NCBI RefSeq assembly: GCF_025152745.1
Contig: NZ_CP104042.1
Coordinates: forward strand, 372,001 to 436,000
Reading direction: 5' to 3'
Source: Rhizobium sp. WSM4643
GTDB taxonomy: Bacteria; Pseudomonadota; Alphaproteobacteria; Rhizobiales; Rhizobiaceae
Length of the DNA stretch: 64,000 bases
Below the pieces are notes generated by a model. That model worked only from the letters and a program-made list of their open reading frames with translations, made no database searches and was not told the DNA's origin. The position numbers and the translations under genes are program-made. Shown in pieces: positions 45,401 to 54,795 of the stretch (position 1 is the stretch's first letter; every line of letters starts with the position of its first letter).

Positions 45401-46368
45401 TCTGCCCTGCCGGAACCCCGGCATCTTTTCGCGAGGCGGTCGACGCTGGCGCCGATGCCGTCTATTGCGGGTTTCGGGACGAGACGAACGCCCGCAATTT
45501 TCCAGGCCTGAACTTCGACCGGGTGGAGCTCCAAGAGGCCGTCGCCTATGCACACGCGCGGCACGTGAAGACGTTCGTCGCGCTTAACACCTTCATGACA
45601 GCAGGCAAAGAAGAGCTGTGGTATCGAAGAGCGAGGGACGCGACGGAGTCGGGCGCCGACGCGCTGATCGTCGCTGACTTCGGACTGATGGCCCACGTGG
45701 CCGAACAACATCCAACCCAGCGCCTGCACATATCGGTCCAGGCTTCGGCTTCCAATGCCGACGCCCTGTCCTATCTGGTCGATAATTTCGGAGCAGCACG
45801 CGTCGTGCTCCCGCGGACCCTGACTATCCAGGACATCGCACGGCTGGCCCGGCGCGTCGCCTGCGAACTGGAGGTCTTCGTGTTCGGCGGCCTTTGCGTA
45901 ATGGCGGAAGGCCGGTGCTCGCTTTCTTCCTACGCGACAGGCAAGTCCCCGAACATGAACGGCGTATGCTCGCCGGCGAGCCACGTCCGATACCACCAGT
46001 CCGGAACGGACATGGTGTCCGATCTGGGCGGTTTCACGATCAATCGTTTTTCAGCAAACGAACCGGCGGGTTATCCAACGCTGTGCAAGGGACGCTTCGA
46101 AATCGGCGACAGCAAGGGCTACGCCTTCGAAGATCCGGTTTCGCTCGACGTCATGGATCAGCTCGACGAACTCCGCGCAGCGGGAGTGAAGGCTCTCAAG
46201 ATAGAGGGCCGCCAGCGTGGCAAGGCTTACATTTCGGAAGTCGTCTCCACCCTTCGCAGAGCGCTCGATGCGGCGCCCCATGAGCGCGCGCCCCTGATGG
46301 CGCGCCTCAGGTCGCTGAGCGAAGGACAGCAGACCACGCATGGCGCATATGAAAAGCGGTGGAGATAG
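45391..46368 (+). CDS. ubiU: UbiU, U32-type hydroxylase subunit for anaerobic ubiquinone synthesis
   Basis: UbiU and UbiV form a complex with [4Fe-4S] clusters that hydroxylates ubiquinone precursors without O2. The 325-residue protein belongs to peptidase family U32. Cysteines C169, C176, C193 and C232 (GGLCVMAEGRCSLSSYATG, NGVCSPASHVRY, TLCKGRFEIGD) fall at the cluster ligand positions reported for E. coli UbiU. It overlaps ubiT by 10 bp and is 2 bp from ubiV. Confidence 0.95.
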   Translation: MELICPAGTPASFREAVDAGADAVYCGFRDETNARNFPGLNFDRVELQEAVAYAHARHVKTFVALNTFMTAGKEELWYRRARDATESGADALIVADFGLMAHVAEQHPTQRLHISVQASASNADALSYLVDNFGAARVVLPRTLTIQDIARLARRVACELEVFVFGGLCVMAEGRCSLSSYATGKSPNMNGVCSPASHVRYHQSGTDMVSDLGGFTINRFSANEPAGYPTLCKGRFEIGDSKGYAFEDPVSLDVMDQLDELRAAGVKALKIEGRQRGKAYISEVVSTLRRALDAAPHERAPLMARLRSLSEGQQTTHGAYEKRWR

Positions 46369-46370
46369 CG

Positions 46371-47297
46371 ATGACGCCGCTGAAACTGACCTTGGGACCG
46401 CTCCTCTACCTGTGGCCGACCGAGCGCTGGCGAGACTTCTATTTCGAGATTGCGGACCAATCTCCCGTCGACGTCGTCGTTCTCGGCGAAACAGTCTGCT
46501 CCAAGCGGCTTCATTTCATGGAAGGCGAGTTTGCGGCGGTGGTCGAGCGGCTCGAAGCCGCGGGCAAGCAGGTGCGGCTTTCGACCCTGGCGCTAGTCAC
46601 CATCGATCGAGAGGTAAAGTACCAGCGAGCCTTTGCGAACGCCGACACGCATCTTGTCGAAGCGAACGACCTCTCGGCTCTCCATTTGTTGAAGGGCCGG
46701 ACGCATGCCGTAGGGCCCTTCGTGAACGTATACAATGGCGCGACGGCGAGGATTCTTGCGAGAAACGGCGCTACCAGCGTCTGCCTTCCGCCGGAGCTTC
46801 CGGCGGCGTCGATTGCCGAGATCGCGGGATCCTGCCCAGACGTCGCCTTCGAACTATTCGCTTTCGGCCGGGTGCCGCTCGCGATTTCGGCACGCTGCGC
46901 GCACGCTCGATCAAAGGGAAGGACTAAGGACAACTGTCAGTTCGTCTGCCAGGAGGATCCCGACGGCCTTCCCGTCAACACCCTCTCCGGGCAGTCCTTT
47001 CTCGCGCTGAACGGGGTGCAGACGGTCTCCCATTCCTGTCAGGCTCTGTTTGAAGAACCGGCCGAAACCCGATCTCTGGGCGTGGCATCGCTCCGACTCT
47101 CACCACAGGCATGCGACATGACCGCCGTGTCGCGGCTGTTCAGAGCTCTGGCGGACGGTGCAATTTCGTCCCTCGAAGCAAGGGCTCGATTGCTGCAAGC
47201 CTATCCAGGCGCAGCGCTTTCCAATGGCTTTCACCACGGATTGGCCGGCGCCGAATGGGTCGCTCGGCTCCGAAACTCACAGGGACCGGACCGATGA
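46371..47297 (+). CDS. ubiV: UbiV, U32-type partner of UbiU
   Basis: Second subunit of the UbiUV complex. The 308-residue protein has GPLLYLWPTERWRDFYFEIA, a cysteine in GETVCSKR (C43), and a C-x12-C-x3-C cluster (RCAHARSKGRTKDNCQFVC), which matches the UbiV ligand pattern. GGAGA lies 5 bp before the ATG. The stop overlaps the next gene by ATGA. Confidence 0.94.
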   Translation: MTPLKLTLGPLLYLWPTERWRDFYFEIADQSPVDVVVLGETVCSKRLHFMEGEFAAVVERLEAAGKQVRLSTLALVTIDREVKYQRAFANADTHLVEANDLSALHLLKGRTHAVGPFVNVYNGATARILARNGATSVCLPPELPAASIAEIAGSCPDVAFELFAFGRVPLAISARCAHARSKGRTKDNCQFVCQEDPDGLPVNTLSGQSFLALNGVQTVSHSCQALFEEPAETRSLGVASLRLSPQACDMTAVSRLFRALADGAISSLEARARLLQAYPGAALSNGFHHGLAGAEWVARLRNSQGPDR

Positions 47298-47716
47298 CGA
47301 GACGAGACGAGATGCCTGGCGGCTCCGCAGATCGAAGAGCGCTCCTTGCTCTGCGGCAGATCAAGGCATTCGCAAAAAACCAGGATTTCGATTGTGGGTG
47401 CGCGGCTGTCGTCGGGGAAGTTCTGGTGCATCTCGTGCCCCGGCAGCGGGCAGCGGTCGCTCAAGAACTATTCATCGCCGCCATCCGTCAGCGGGGCAAG
47501 TTGGAGACGCTGCTCGAGCTCCTTAGGGAGCTGGATCAGTTCGGCCCGGCGACCGACATATCGGAGATCGGCGAAGCCGCAATGATCTTCGAAGACATCG
47601 GACAGCAAGCGCGTCTCGGATCGCAACTCCTTAGAGCGTTCGTGTTCAACCGCGAAGACGTCCGAGGTTCAGGTTGCGCGCCCGAGCCCTCGGAAACGGC
47701 GGGACCTCTGCCATGA
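47294..47716 (+). CDS. Hypothetical protein coupled to ubiV, 140 aa
   Basis: Unrecognised. It is 140 residues with a helical middle part (AAVVGEVLVHLVPRQRAAVA, LETLLELLRELDQFGP) and one cysteine pair (DFDCGCAAV). The ATG overlaps the ubiV stop (ATGA), and its own stop overlaps the next start, so it is probably translated with the ubiquinone genes. No signal peptide. Confidence 0.6.
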   Translation: MTRRDEMPGGSADRRALLALRQIKAFAKNQDFDCGCAAVVGEVLVHLVPRQRAAVAQELFIAAIRQRGKLETLLELLRELDQFGPATDISEIGEAAMIFEDIGQQARLGSQLLRAFVFNREDVRGSGCAPEPSETAGPLP

Positions 47717-47907
47717 TCGATCGCAGCCTCCAGAGGCACGTGGACGTGTTGGAATTCCTAGGCACAATCGGCGCGGCCGGCGGAGAGGTGCAAGCCACTC
47801 TTGAAGCGTACCTGTACGACACAAGCCCTTTCCAGACATTCGCACATCGTGCCGGTTCAGTCGAAGACGGCGACATTATCAAGAGGATCGGCAACGACAA
47901 TGGATGA
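47713..47907 (+). CDS. Hypothetical small protein, 64 aa
   Basis: Unrecognised 64-residue protein (LQRHVDVLEFLGTIGAAGGE). The ATG at 47713 overlaps the upstream stop by ATGA; its 3' end overlaps the next gene by 8 bp. Tight packing supports a real gene, but the sequence itself gives no function. Confidence 0.5.
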   Translation: MIDRSLQRHVDVLEFLGTIGAAGGEVQATLEAYLYDTSPFQTFAHRAGSVEDGDIIKRIGNDNG

Positions 47908-48295
47908 GGCGCCGTGCGCAGCACAGGAAATCAACTTCGACGAAAAAAACATGAGAGGGTCATTTCTTCTTCGGGCGGACGACGTGCAGTGTTTGGTCAC
48001 GGTCACGCGCCGGGGAATCCTCAATGCGGCCTCGCCCCCTCGCGCCTCCGCCGCCCATTTCGCCGAATGCCTCGAGACGTTCCGCGCCGTTGCGCTGGAG
48101 AAGCTCTCGGAGCGCGGACGCCGCGAGACCCTTGAACTGACGGCCGAAGACCTCAGGCGGTGGCGGAGACGTCACACGCCTTCGTTAGCTGGACGGTATT
48201 CCGCGAAGCCCCACCGTGCGGCGTCAGTCGTGTTCCTCGACGAATATCGCCAACAACATCGCGCGAGATCGATCTACCACCGCGATTCTTACTGA
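47900..48295 (+). CDS. Small protein resembling DUF1488, 131 aa
   Basis: The middle part (FLLRADDVQCLVTVTRRGIL, ASAAHFAECLETFRAVALEK, LELTAEDLRRWRR) resembles DUF1488 proteins and the protein at 37671-37958. Last gene of the ubiTUV operon by position. The C-terminus is basic. Family assignment is by eye and tentative. Confidence 0.55.
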   Translation: MDEAPCAAQEINFDEKNMRGSFLLRADDVQCLVTVTRRGILNAASPPRASAAHFAECLETFRAVALEKLSERGRRETLELTAEDLRRWRRRHTPSLAGRYSAKPHRAASVVFLDEYRQQHRARSIYHRDSY

Positions 48296-48553
48296 TCGAA
48301 CGGCAAGGCTGGTGACCCACGGGCAACGCGACGATCAACGCGGATGCTCACTTCTTGGTCGGCGCCGCGATCTTGTCGGCCCGACCTCGATAGTCGTTTC
48401 AATCGCACTTCGCGGTTCGGTCGCCGATCACACGCCGTACGCTCAGGGCCGTGGCACTTGTGAAACTGCGAAGCGAAGCAACGAACATCGCGAGAATTGC
48501 GGTCAAAACGCTGACCGGGAAACCGAACCTCTGCTTCATGCACGCTGGACAGA

Positions 48554-48760
48554 TTACGGTTCGTCGAACATCAACGCAGTGGCGAGATAGCAGACGCCGA
48601 TCGTGCTTGCGAACTGATAGATGAACATTCCCTGTGCCACATAGCTGTACGAGGGGGAGACTGGAGCGATGGACTTTATCCAAACTACGAAACCGGCAGT
48701 GGCGCCCAGCAAGAACCCGATCGCAAGACGAGTGACGATGAACGTGACTAGAGGAGGCAT
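48554..48760 (-). CDS. Small membrane protein, 68 aa
   Basis: Two hydrophobic spans (LVTFIVTRLAIGFLLGATAG; FIYQFASTIGVCYLATALMF) and a short acidic end. GGGAG lies 6 bp before the ATG. I do not know the family. It stands alone between converging or decayed sequences. Confidence 0.6.
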   Translation of the reverse strand: MPPLVTFIVTRLAIGFLLGATAGFVVWIKSIAPVSPSYSYVAQGMFIYQFASTIGVCYLATALMFDEP

Positions 48761-48880
48761 GGAAATCTCCCGACATCGGTGTACGAAAACGATCAGTGGG
48801 CCTCGCTTGTTCCATCTGGGAAGATCTCGATCAAAGTTTTCGGGCGGGTAATCGTGCAGGGTGCTGTCGCGAACTTGGAT

Positions 48881-49107
48881 ATGCGCACCATGAGCCAGAT
48901 GACATTCATTGCCGGCGTTTTCACGCTACTGGTACTTCCCGGCCCTACCAACGCAGTCTAGCAATGGCGTCGGCGGCCCTAACGCCATTGCGCGCCCTTT
49001 TACTAGTATCGACGGTGATCTCATCCATACTTGCTATCGTGATACCGGTCGCCGTATTCGCGGGCCCCCGTTGCGGGCGCGGCGGTGCGGTACCGTCGCG
49101 CTTCTGA
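48881..49107 (+). pseudogene. LysE-type transporter remnant
   Basis: MTFIAGVFTLLVLPGPTNAV is the N-terminal motif of LysE/RhtB amino-acid exporters (L.PGP.N). A stop (48959-48961) follows, and the continuation LAMASAALTPLRALLLV and ISSILAIVIPVAVFAGP is found in another frame up to 49107. The gene is thus frameshifted and truncated to about 70 codons. Confidence 0.55.
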
Positions 49108-49508
49108 CGTATTTATTGGATTGACGCTCAGTGCCATTTCGCAAAACTGGCGCTCTAGCAAGTTAATTGCCCACCCGACTCGACTGCGATGAGCTTCAAC
49201 AAGCCGACACGGAAAGAAAGGTGAAATAGTCTAACTGGCGCTCTAACGAACACGCAGGCTCGCCCATCCTTCTCGAGCGCACCGACACACCGGGCGCGGG
49301 AGCTGGCTTGGCCGTGATGATCCAATGATAAGCAACAAGGTCCTGGCGGCCACTAGCACAGCGGTCGGTTCAAAAGTTCGGATGGAGCTGAGCCCATCCG
49401 CGACAGGGAACCCCCGGTCTTACCTTTCGGGGGACGTTGGCGGTGGAAGAGGTCGGCTGACCGGAAGCAAACGAGAGCCACGAATGCACTCCTTGGTACT
49501 CTTTATGA
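49108..49508. repeat. Non-coding stretch with a 13-bp direct repeat
   Basis: AACTGGCGCTCTA occurs at 49145-49157 and again at 49233-49245, 88 bp apart in the same orientation, with similar flanking A/T-rich bases. No supported gene lies in this 400-bp stretch. The meaning of the repeat is unknown. Confidence 0.4.
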
Positions 49509-51521
49509 CTAGACCGCCTTGGCACCCACCGCGTTTGCGAGCGTCTGACGCAGCGCACGCGCTGGTGACGCTGAGGGCGAGTGATGGCTGACCGCACCGG
49601 CGAGCGAAAGGGTAGGCCGCCCGTCAGCCTGCACCTTGAACCGTGAAATCAATTGCGAAAGAGAAACCACTTCTTCCGCCAGTCGGCTGGTGCTTGCGGT
49701 GGCTTCCTCGACCATGGCCGCATTCTGCTGCGTGACCTGATCCATCTGATTGATGGCTGTATTGACTTCTGAAAGACCGGTCGTTTGTTCCTTCGCCGCA
49801 GTGGCGATCGACTGGACGTGTTCGTTGATCCTGGTTACCTGACCCTGGATCAGGCTCAGTGCCTCGCCGGTGGCGGTCACAAGTCTCACGCCGCTCTGCA
49901 CTTCGGTTCCGGAGCGCGTAATCAGATCCTTGATGTCCTTGGCGGCGCGAGCAGACCGCTGCGCAAGCTCGCGGACTTCTTGGGCGACGACTGCAAAACC
50001 TTTCCCCGCCTCTCCGGCGCGCGCTGCCTCGACGCCGGCGTTAAGCGCGAGCAGGTTCGTTTGAAACGCAATCTCGTCGATCACGTTGATGATCTGGCTG
50101 ATCTCGCCGGAGGCCTTCTCGATACGTCCCATGGCCGCGACGGCATCGGCGACCACTGCGCTCGATTGATCTGTGCTTCTGCGCGCCTCGGTGACCATGT
50201 GACTGGCTTCAGCCGCGCGCTCCGTCGAACTCTTTACCGCCGATGTGATCTCCTCCAGACTTGCGGCGGTTTCCTCCAATGCAGCCGCCTGCTGCTCGGT
50301 ACGCTTGGACAGATCGCCAGACGCGTGGCTAAGCTCGCCGGTGCCCGAATTGATCGTTTCTATCGCCGCGCGGACTTCTGCCATCACGGTTCTCAAACCG
50401 TCCATTGTCGCATTCACGTCGCGTTTGAGTTCTGCGAATGAGCCTTGAAATTCGCCCCGCATCTCGTTGGTGAGATCCCCATGCGCCAATGCCGCGATGA
50501 CGCGTTGGGTCTCGCCGACGCCACGGTGCACAGAGGCTACAAGCTCATTGACGCTTGCCGCGAAACGATCGAGATCGGGATTCTCATAGGCTTTCTGAAT
50601 TCGCTGGGTAAAGTCTCCAGCAACGGCCGCAGCGACGACCGCCGATATATTCGAGGACAAATCCGCGTTCTTTTCCTGCAGGGCACGCTCCTGGGCATTA
50701 AGTTGGCGGATCCGAATGCCGTTCTGCTTGAACACGTCCACAGCGCCAGCCATTTCGCCAATCTCGTCGGTTCGACTTGCGAACGGCACTGCGGTTTCGA
50801 GGTCGCCGTCGGCAAGCTGTTTCATGCTCGATGTCAACTGACCGATGGGGCGGGCGATCGCCTTCGAACCAAAGATTGCCGAGGCGACAAGCGTTGCAAC
50901 CACGAGGAATCCCATCCCAAGGCTGATTTGCAACGCCAGGCTCGATGCGGACGACATCTGGACCCCGGCTTCCTCAGCTTTGCTTTTGGCCGCATTCACG
51001 CACTCATCGAGTAACGACCCGATCTGATCGGCAATGTTCAAAAGCTTGCCCTGTGCAGCTTTTTCCTCAGCAGACGCTTCCGAACCGTTGCTAGCGCTGC
51101 CTAATCTGGCGTCTATCGAGTTGGACAGACCTTCGTATTCGGTCATCCACTGGCTCGTCAGCTCGGCAACTTTAGCGATCCGATCTTTGTTAGCCTGGAG
51201 CGTGACGTGCGCGCTTGCGCTCGCCAGGTATTTGGTCGCCGATTCATGCCGTTTGCTAACATACTCGCGCGCTTTCGTTGCATCGATGGAAGTCTCCGCC
51301 AGACGTAATTCCAACATTCCCATCATCATGCCGCGCAGCGATGCTTTTGCGTCCACCAGATCCCGGGAAATGACCAGCTGCATCCGTCCGAAATCGGCGT
51401 TTCTACCGGTCGAGGCGTCGCCAACCCAGACCGCTGCCAGCAAGGCTAAAACCATGAAGATGCCGACCGCTGACATGGCGGTCAGTTTAGCACTGATGCG
51501 GGTGAAAAGTTTGGATGGCAT
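49509..51521 (-). CDS. Methyl-accepting chemotaxis protein
   Basis: A 670-residue receptor with an N-terminal membrane span (LTAMSAVGIFMVLALLAAVWV), a helical ligand region of about 170 residues, a second span (QISLGMGFLVVATLVASAIF), HAMP segments (KAIARPIGQLTSSMKQLADGD) and a C-terminal signalling domain with the hairpin tip EIAFQTNLLALNAGVEAARAG. A 4-helix-bundle sensor is likely; the signal is unknown. There is no CheR-tethering pentapeptide. The ATG at 51521 has AGGAGTGAG upstream. Confidence 0.94.
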   Translation of the reverse strand: MPSKLFTRISAKLTAMSAVGIFMVLALLAAVWVGDASTGRNADFGRMQLVISRDLVDAKASLRGMMMGMLELRLAETSIDATKAREYVSKRHESATKYLASASAHVTLQANKDRIAKVAELTSQWMTEYEGLSNSIDARLGSASNGSEASAEEKAAQGKLLNIADQIGSLLDECVNAAKSKAEEAGVQMSSASSLALQISLGMGFLVVATLVASAIFGSKAIARPIGQLTSSMKQLADGDLETAVPFASRTDEIGEMAGAVDVFKQNGIRIRQLNAQERALQEKNADLSSNISAVVAAAVAGDFTQRIQKAYENPDLDRFAASVNELVASVHRGVGETQRVIAALAHGDLTNEMRGEFQGSFAELKRDVNATMDGLRTVMAEVRAAIETINSGTGELSHASGDLSKRTEQQAAALEETAASLEEITSAVKSSTERAAEASHMVTEARRSTDQSSAVVADAVAAMGRIEKASGEISQIINVIDEIAFQTNLLALNAGVEAARAGEAGKGFAVVAQEVRELAQRSARAAKDIKDLITRSGTEVQSGVRLVTATGEALSLIQGQVTRINEHVQSIATAAKEQTTGLSEVNTAINQMDQVTQQNAAMVEEATASTSRLAEEVVSLSQLISRFKVQADGRPTLSLAGAVSHHSPSASPARALRQTLANAVGAKAV

Positions 51522-51903
51522 AGTCTCACTCCTGTCGCACGGGGCCGCCGTGGCTCCGGGCCGATGCAATCGATCAACAAGCTGGACAGGCATGTTCCAG
51601 CGGCACATGCATGCGGAACTCAGACACGTCGTCCCACACTCTGCGGCGAGGTGGTTGATTAGAATTATTACAAAGTGCTTAAGTTTTCGTTGAGGCTATT
51701 TGTACACAGGTCAAGTGACGAGACGTACGCCTCCGCACGGGCGCTGAAAGCGCTTCCGCTTGCGAGGCCTGATATTGCGGTTTTGCGACAAGAAGCCCCA
51801 CGGGAAAAATGACACTTGGAGAGCGCAGCCCTTACTGGCTATTTTCCAATCCGAAACCGGTCTGTTAAACTCTCTCCGCTTCTCCAGACCTTGCGAGGCA
51901 ACC

Positions 51904-52287
51904 ATGGCCGACGAGACAGTCAACGTGCGTTATATTGTCGAGAACGTCGAGGTCGCCGTCGAATGGTATGTCGCCCATCTCGGCTTTTCTCTGATCTCGA
52001 AGCATGCGCCGGCTTTCGCGGACATCAGGCGCGGTGCACTGCGTCTGCTTCTGAGCGGCCCGAGAAGTTCGGCGGGCCGGCCGATGCCTGACGGCGAACA
52101 GCCGATACCCGGCGGCTGGAATCGCATTCACCTAATCGTAAACGATCTGACCACCGAGGTGGCGCGTCTGCGGGCAAGCGGCGTCCGCTTCCGCAATGAT
52201 GTGGTCACCGGGCCGGGAGGCTCGCAGATCCTGCTCATTGATCCCTCCGGCAACCTCATCGAATTGTTTCAGCCTGCGCGGCAGTAA
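51904..52287 (+). CDS. VOC (glyoxalase/bleomycin resistance-type) protein
   Basis: A 127-residue VOC-fold protein: VNVRYIVENVEVAVEWYVAH, WNRIHLIVNDLTTEVARLRA, QILLIDPSGNLIELFQP. The HxxLIV and E..LF positions that hold a metal in such proteins are present in the C-terminal half. Substrate unknown. The ATG at 51904 fits the family start; the longer frame from 51760 is not used. Confidence 0.85.
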   Translation: MADETVNVRYIVENVEVAVEWYVAHLGFSLISKHAPAFADIRRGALRLLLSGPRSSAGRPMPDGEQPIPGGWNRIHLIVNDLTTEVARLRASGVRFRNDVVTGPGGSQILLIDPSGNLIELFQPARQ

Positions 52288-52368
52288 CATTGATGTGTGG
52301 CTTCACTCGAACACACTCGACGGCAAGCCGAAGTCATCCGTGTCGTCGCCCAGCGCAATGGAGTTTCA

Positions 52369-52632
52369 TCAAGGAGGCCCCTCCTTGAGCAGCCGGTATC
52401 CTCGATGCGCTCCAAATCCGAGATCGCGCAAGCTCACGAGTCCGAACGGCGACAGGAAGGCTTTGGTCGTCACCAGCGTATAGAGCCCGCCCGGCTGCGG
52501 GCTGCGCGGATAGGAGGAAACCAAACCGAGAGAGCGGAGGTGCGCGATCACGTCGCGGCGGACCTCCGGCAATCCTTGAGTTTCCCCGCGCGTGATCGGC
52601 TGGTGATAGGCGACCATCACCATAATTTCAGG
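52369..52632 (-). pseudogene. ScpB (chromosome segregation) C-terminal fragment
   Basis: VMVAYHQPITRGE, then RRDVIAHLRSLGLVSSYPRS and PQPGGLYTLVTTKAFLSPFG are the C-terminal winged-helix motifs of ScpB proteins. The N-terminal half is missing; upstream in frame is unrelated sequence. The break at about 52632 abuts a hydrolase fragment on the other strand. Confidence 0.65.
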
Positions 52633-52635
52633 TCG

Positions 52636-52860
52636 GCCTTCGACAGCACCGGCTTCACAGGCCACGCGCGCATGGGTTTCGAAGGGTATGTCGACGTCGT
52701 GCGCAAGCTGACACGACGTTTCTCGCTCTTCTATGCACCTGTCTACGAAAACATGAAGGCTCACGGCGATGGCGCCCTGGCCTCCGCCGATGTGGTTCAT
52801 CCGAACGATGCCGGACATCATGCGATCTTCGACGCTTTTACAAATGCGGATCGGTCATAG
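52636..52860 (+). pseudogene. SGNH/GDSL hydrolase C-terminal fragment
   Basis: The end of this frame (FYAPVYENMKAHGDGALASA then DVVHPNDAGHHAIFDAF) carries the D..H catalytic block of SGNH hydrolases (DxVHPNxxGH). The N-terminal two thirds including the GDS motif are missing. Confidence 0.5.
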
Positions 52861-52988
52861 CGCTTCAGACTCAAGACCAGCGCTGTACTCGCCGGACAGT
52901 CCTGCCAAGGCGGCCGCTCGCCGTTTGGTGGGCCCCGCAATGCGGTCATTCTCCGGACGGCGCGCAATCCGCCAGATTGATCAGGCCT

Positions 52989-53246
52989 CTAAAATGCATT
53001 CCTGACCGGAAACACGTCTTCGCCGTAATGGTGAAGCCTCGTGTGGTGCCGTCAGCATAACCACCGTACCCTTAAAGGCTCTTCGTATTGATCATGACGG
53101 GCATCGACTGCTTCGACTCCGCAGACTTCACAGCTTTGCTTTTCCAGCTCGCCGGCTTTGACTGCTCGCTGCACGGCGAGGTGAGCATCATATTTGCCTG
53201 GATTGACACGACGCCAATTCGCTTGGCGGGTATCGGTTTTCAGCAT
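52989..53246 (-). pseudogene. Zinc-motif protein gene with an in-frame stop
   Basis: The frame encodes NPGKYDAHLAVQRAVKAGEL, then CEVCGVEAVDARHDQYEEPL and RVRWLC, followed by TGA (53052-53054) and then RHHTRLHHYGEDV to a TAG at 52989. Members of this small family read CEVCG...HHDxYxxPLxVRWLCxxHH without interruption, so the TGA is a nonsense mutation (one of the His is also Arg). It belongs to a run of broken genes. Confidence 0.6.
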
Positions 53247-53517
53247 CGCTGCATCCTGCCTCATGTCAGTTTGTGCTCTCGTCGGAGACGATGCCTGTAT
53301 CACAACTTCGCGTGCCGAGCTTCCGGGGCGAACATCCCGACAACTGGTGCGAGATTGTCACCTGCTATCTCGCCGTCAATCAATGGCTCAACGCCGGCGC
53401 CGCCATTCACTCGGGCCGGTCCGAACGCCATCCGCTGTGCGATGTCGAATATCATCTGACCGAAGTGTATCCTTGGATGGATATTGGACTGAGTTGCGGA
53501 AGGCTTAGCCCACCGCA

Positions 53518-54185
53518 TCAACGTGCGACCGTTAACCAATCGCCGATCGTCGTCCCAAAATGCTGCATCCAGGCCGTCGATATAGCTGACGAGCAATTCG
53601 GCGAGGCTCCCGGAGAGGGCGATGTTGTGGGCGATCTGCAGAAGGGGGCGCATCACGGGTCAGTTCTTAGGGCAGGAAGACGAGCACCGCGGCTGAATCG
53701 GTCATCCGCCCACGGTTGGGATAACCGAGAGACCTGAAAAATATCTCACCCGGGCCGGTCTCCGTGACATGGCGATTGGCCTCGGTCCAGGCCCGGCCCC
53801 TGCGAAGTACGCCGACGTTCCAGTGGTCGATTGGGCTCGACCGCAGCATGGCCTGATCGCGAATATAGCTGCATGCCTGCACGCGCTGCTGGACGATGAG
53901 GATATCGCCGAGATGCCAGCCGGTCTGTTCCGCGAGAAAACCGTCGTCCTCAGATTGTCCGTCCGGCAGATGAACATCGACAAGCGGCGCCATATGTGAT
54001 CGCCAGGACTGGAATTGTTCTTTCGGCGGCAGGTCTCGCGTCGAAAATCGCAAGGGCACCAATGCAGGTGGAACGTCCACCTGATGTTCTTTCTGCGGGG
54101 ACGGTTCGCGCGGCCAGCGCCGCTGCTCAAGGTGGGCCGGCCATTCCCGTCCAGCAGCGGGGTCATCTCCAGACACCGTAACCAT
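53518..54185 (-). pseudogene. AraC-type regulator fragment
   Basis: LVPLRFSTRDLPPKEQFQSW, GWHLGDILIVQQRVQACSY, and RSLGYPNRGRMTDSAAVLVF are motifs of the N-terminal half of a large rhizobial AraC family. The frame stops at 53667, while matching sequence (IALSGSLAELLVSYIDGLDA) continues in another frame to about 53518. No AraC helix-turn-helix follows. The regulator is therefore broken. Confidence 0.6.
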
Positions 54186-54540
54186 CCAATTCCCCCAGCG
54201 CATAAGCCGATCCGGGCTGTTGAAACAGCAAAAAAATCGCTTTCGCGGCTGAAATGGCCGCGCAGCCCATCCGAACAAAACCGAATCGACTGAAGTCTTA
54301 CGTGCATAAGCTACTTATCATATTCATTTACGAGCAGAAATGGACGGACCGATAATTTTCGGGATGCGGCGATAACGACAATCGCGTCCTGTTCCTGTAT
54401 CCAAATGAGCACGGGTTAGTTCCTAAGGACGGTTCGGAAAGCCCAAATACTCACTTGCCAGTGCAATGCAGTTTCAAAGCACTCTCAACGTGAAAACGAC
54501 AATAATCACAACAAAATATGCAAGCAGAGGAGGATAGGTC

Positions 54541-54663
54541 GTGAACTATCGGGGCAATATTCGTGCGCGCTTTGCGCGAGCGTCGGCTTACGACAGGAAT
54601 TCGGCGGGTTTCCTCTGCTCACCTTCATGCGAGACGCGCCTGAGGCCGGACATCGGCAAATAA
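54541..54663 (+). CDS. Possible 40-aa small protein
   Basis: A GTG start with AGGAGG 7 bp upstream opens a 40-codon frame (NYRGNIRARFARASAYDRNS). It lies in an AT-richer stretch without other genes (54186-54795). The product has four cysteine/proline-containing residues near the end but no recognised motif. The ribosome site is the only support. Confidence 0.3.
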   Translation: MNYRGNIRARFARASAYDRNSAGFLCSPSCETRLRPDIGK

Positions 54664-54795
54664 GGACGCGAAGGGGTTGCGCGCAGACTAGGGCCGTCTG
54701 TGTCGATGCGTATAAGGCCGAGGCTTACACGCAACCCCTACCATATCCACCCATTGGCGAATTTTGTGACGCTGCCCATTTCTAAGGAGGCTAAG

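Noticed and set aside
52297..52630. N-terminal part of the plus-strand frame 52297-52860 as a gene
   Set aside because: It is antisense to the ScpB fragment and arginine-rich; only the last 75 codons resemble an SGNH hydrolase.
53052..53054. TGA in the zinc-motif gene as a selenocysteine codon
   Set aside because: It sits where relatives have an ordinary residue before HH, no SECIS-like hairpin was seen, and it lies among other broken genes, so a nonsense mutation is simpler.
53284..53737. Plus-strand frame of about 150 codons over the AraC remnant
   Set aside because: It shares bases with recognisable AraC sequence on the minus strand and has no identified family; not strong enough to list.
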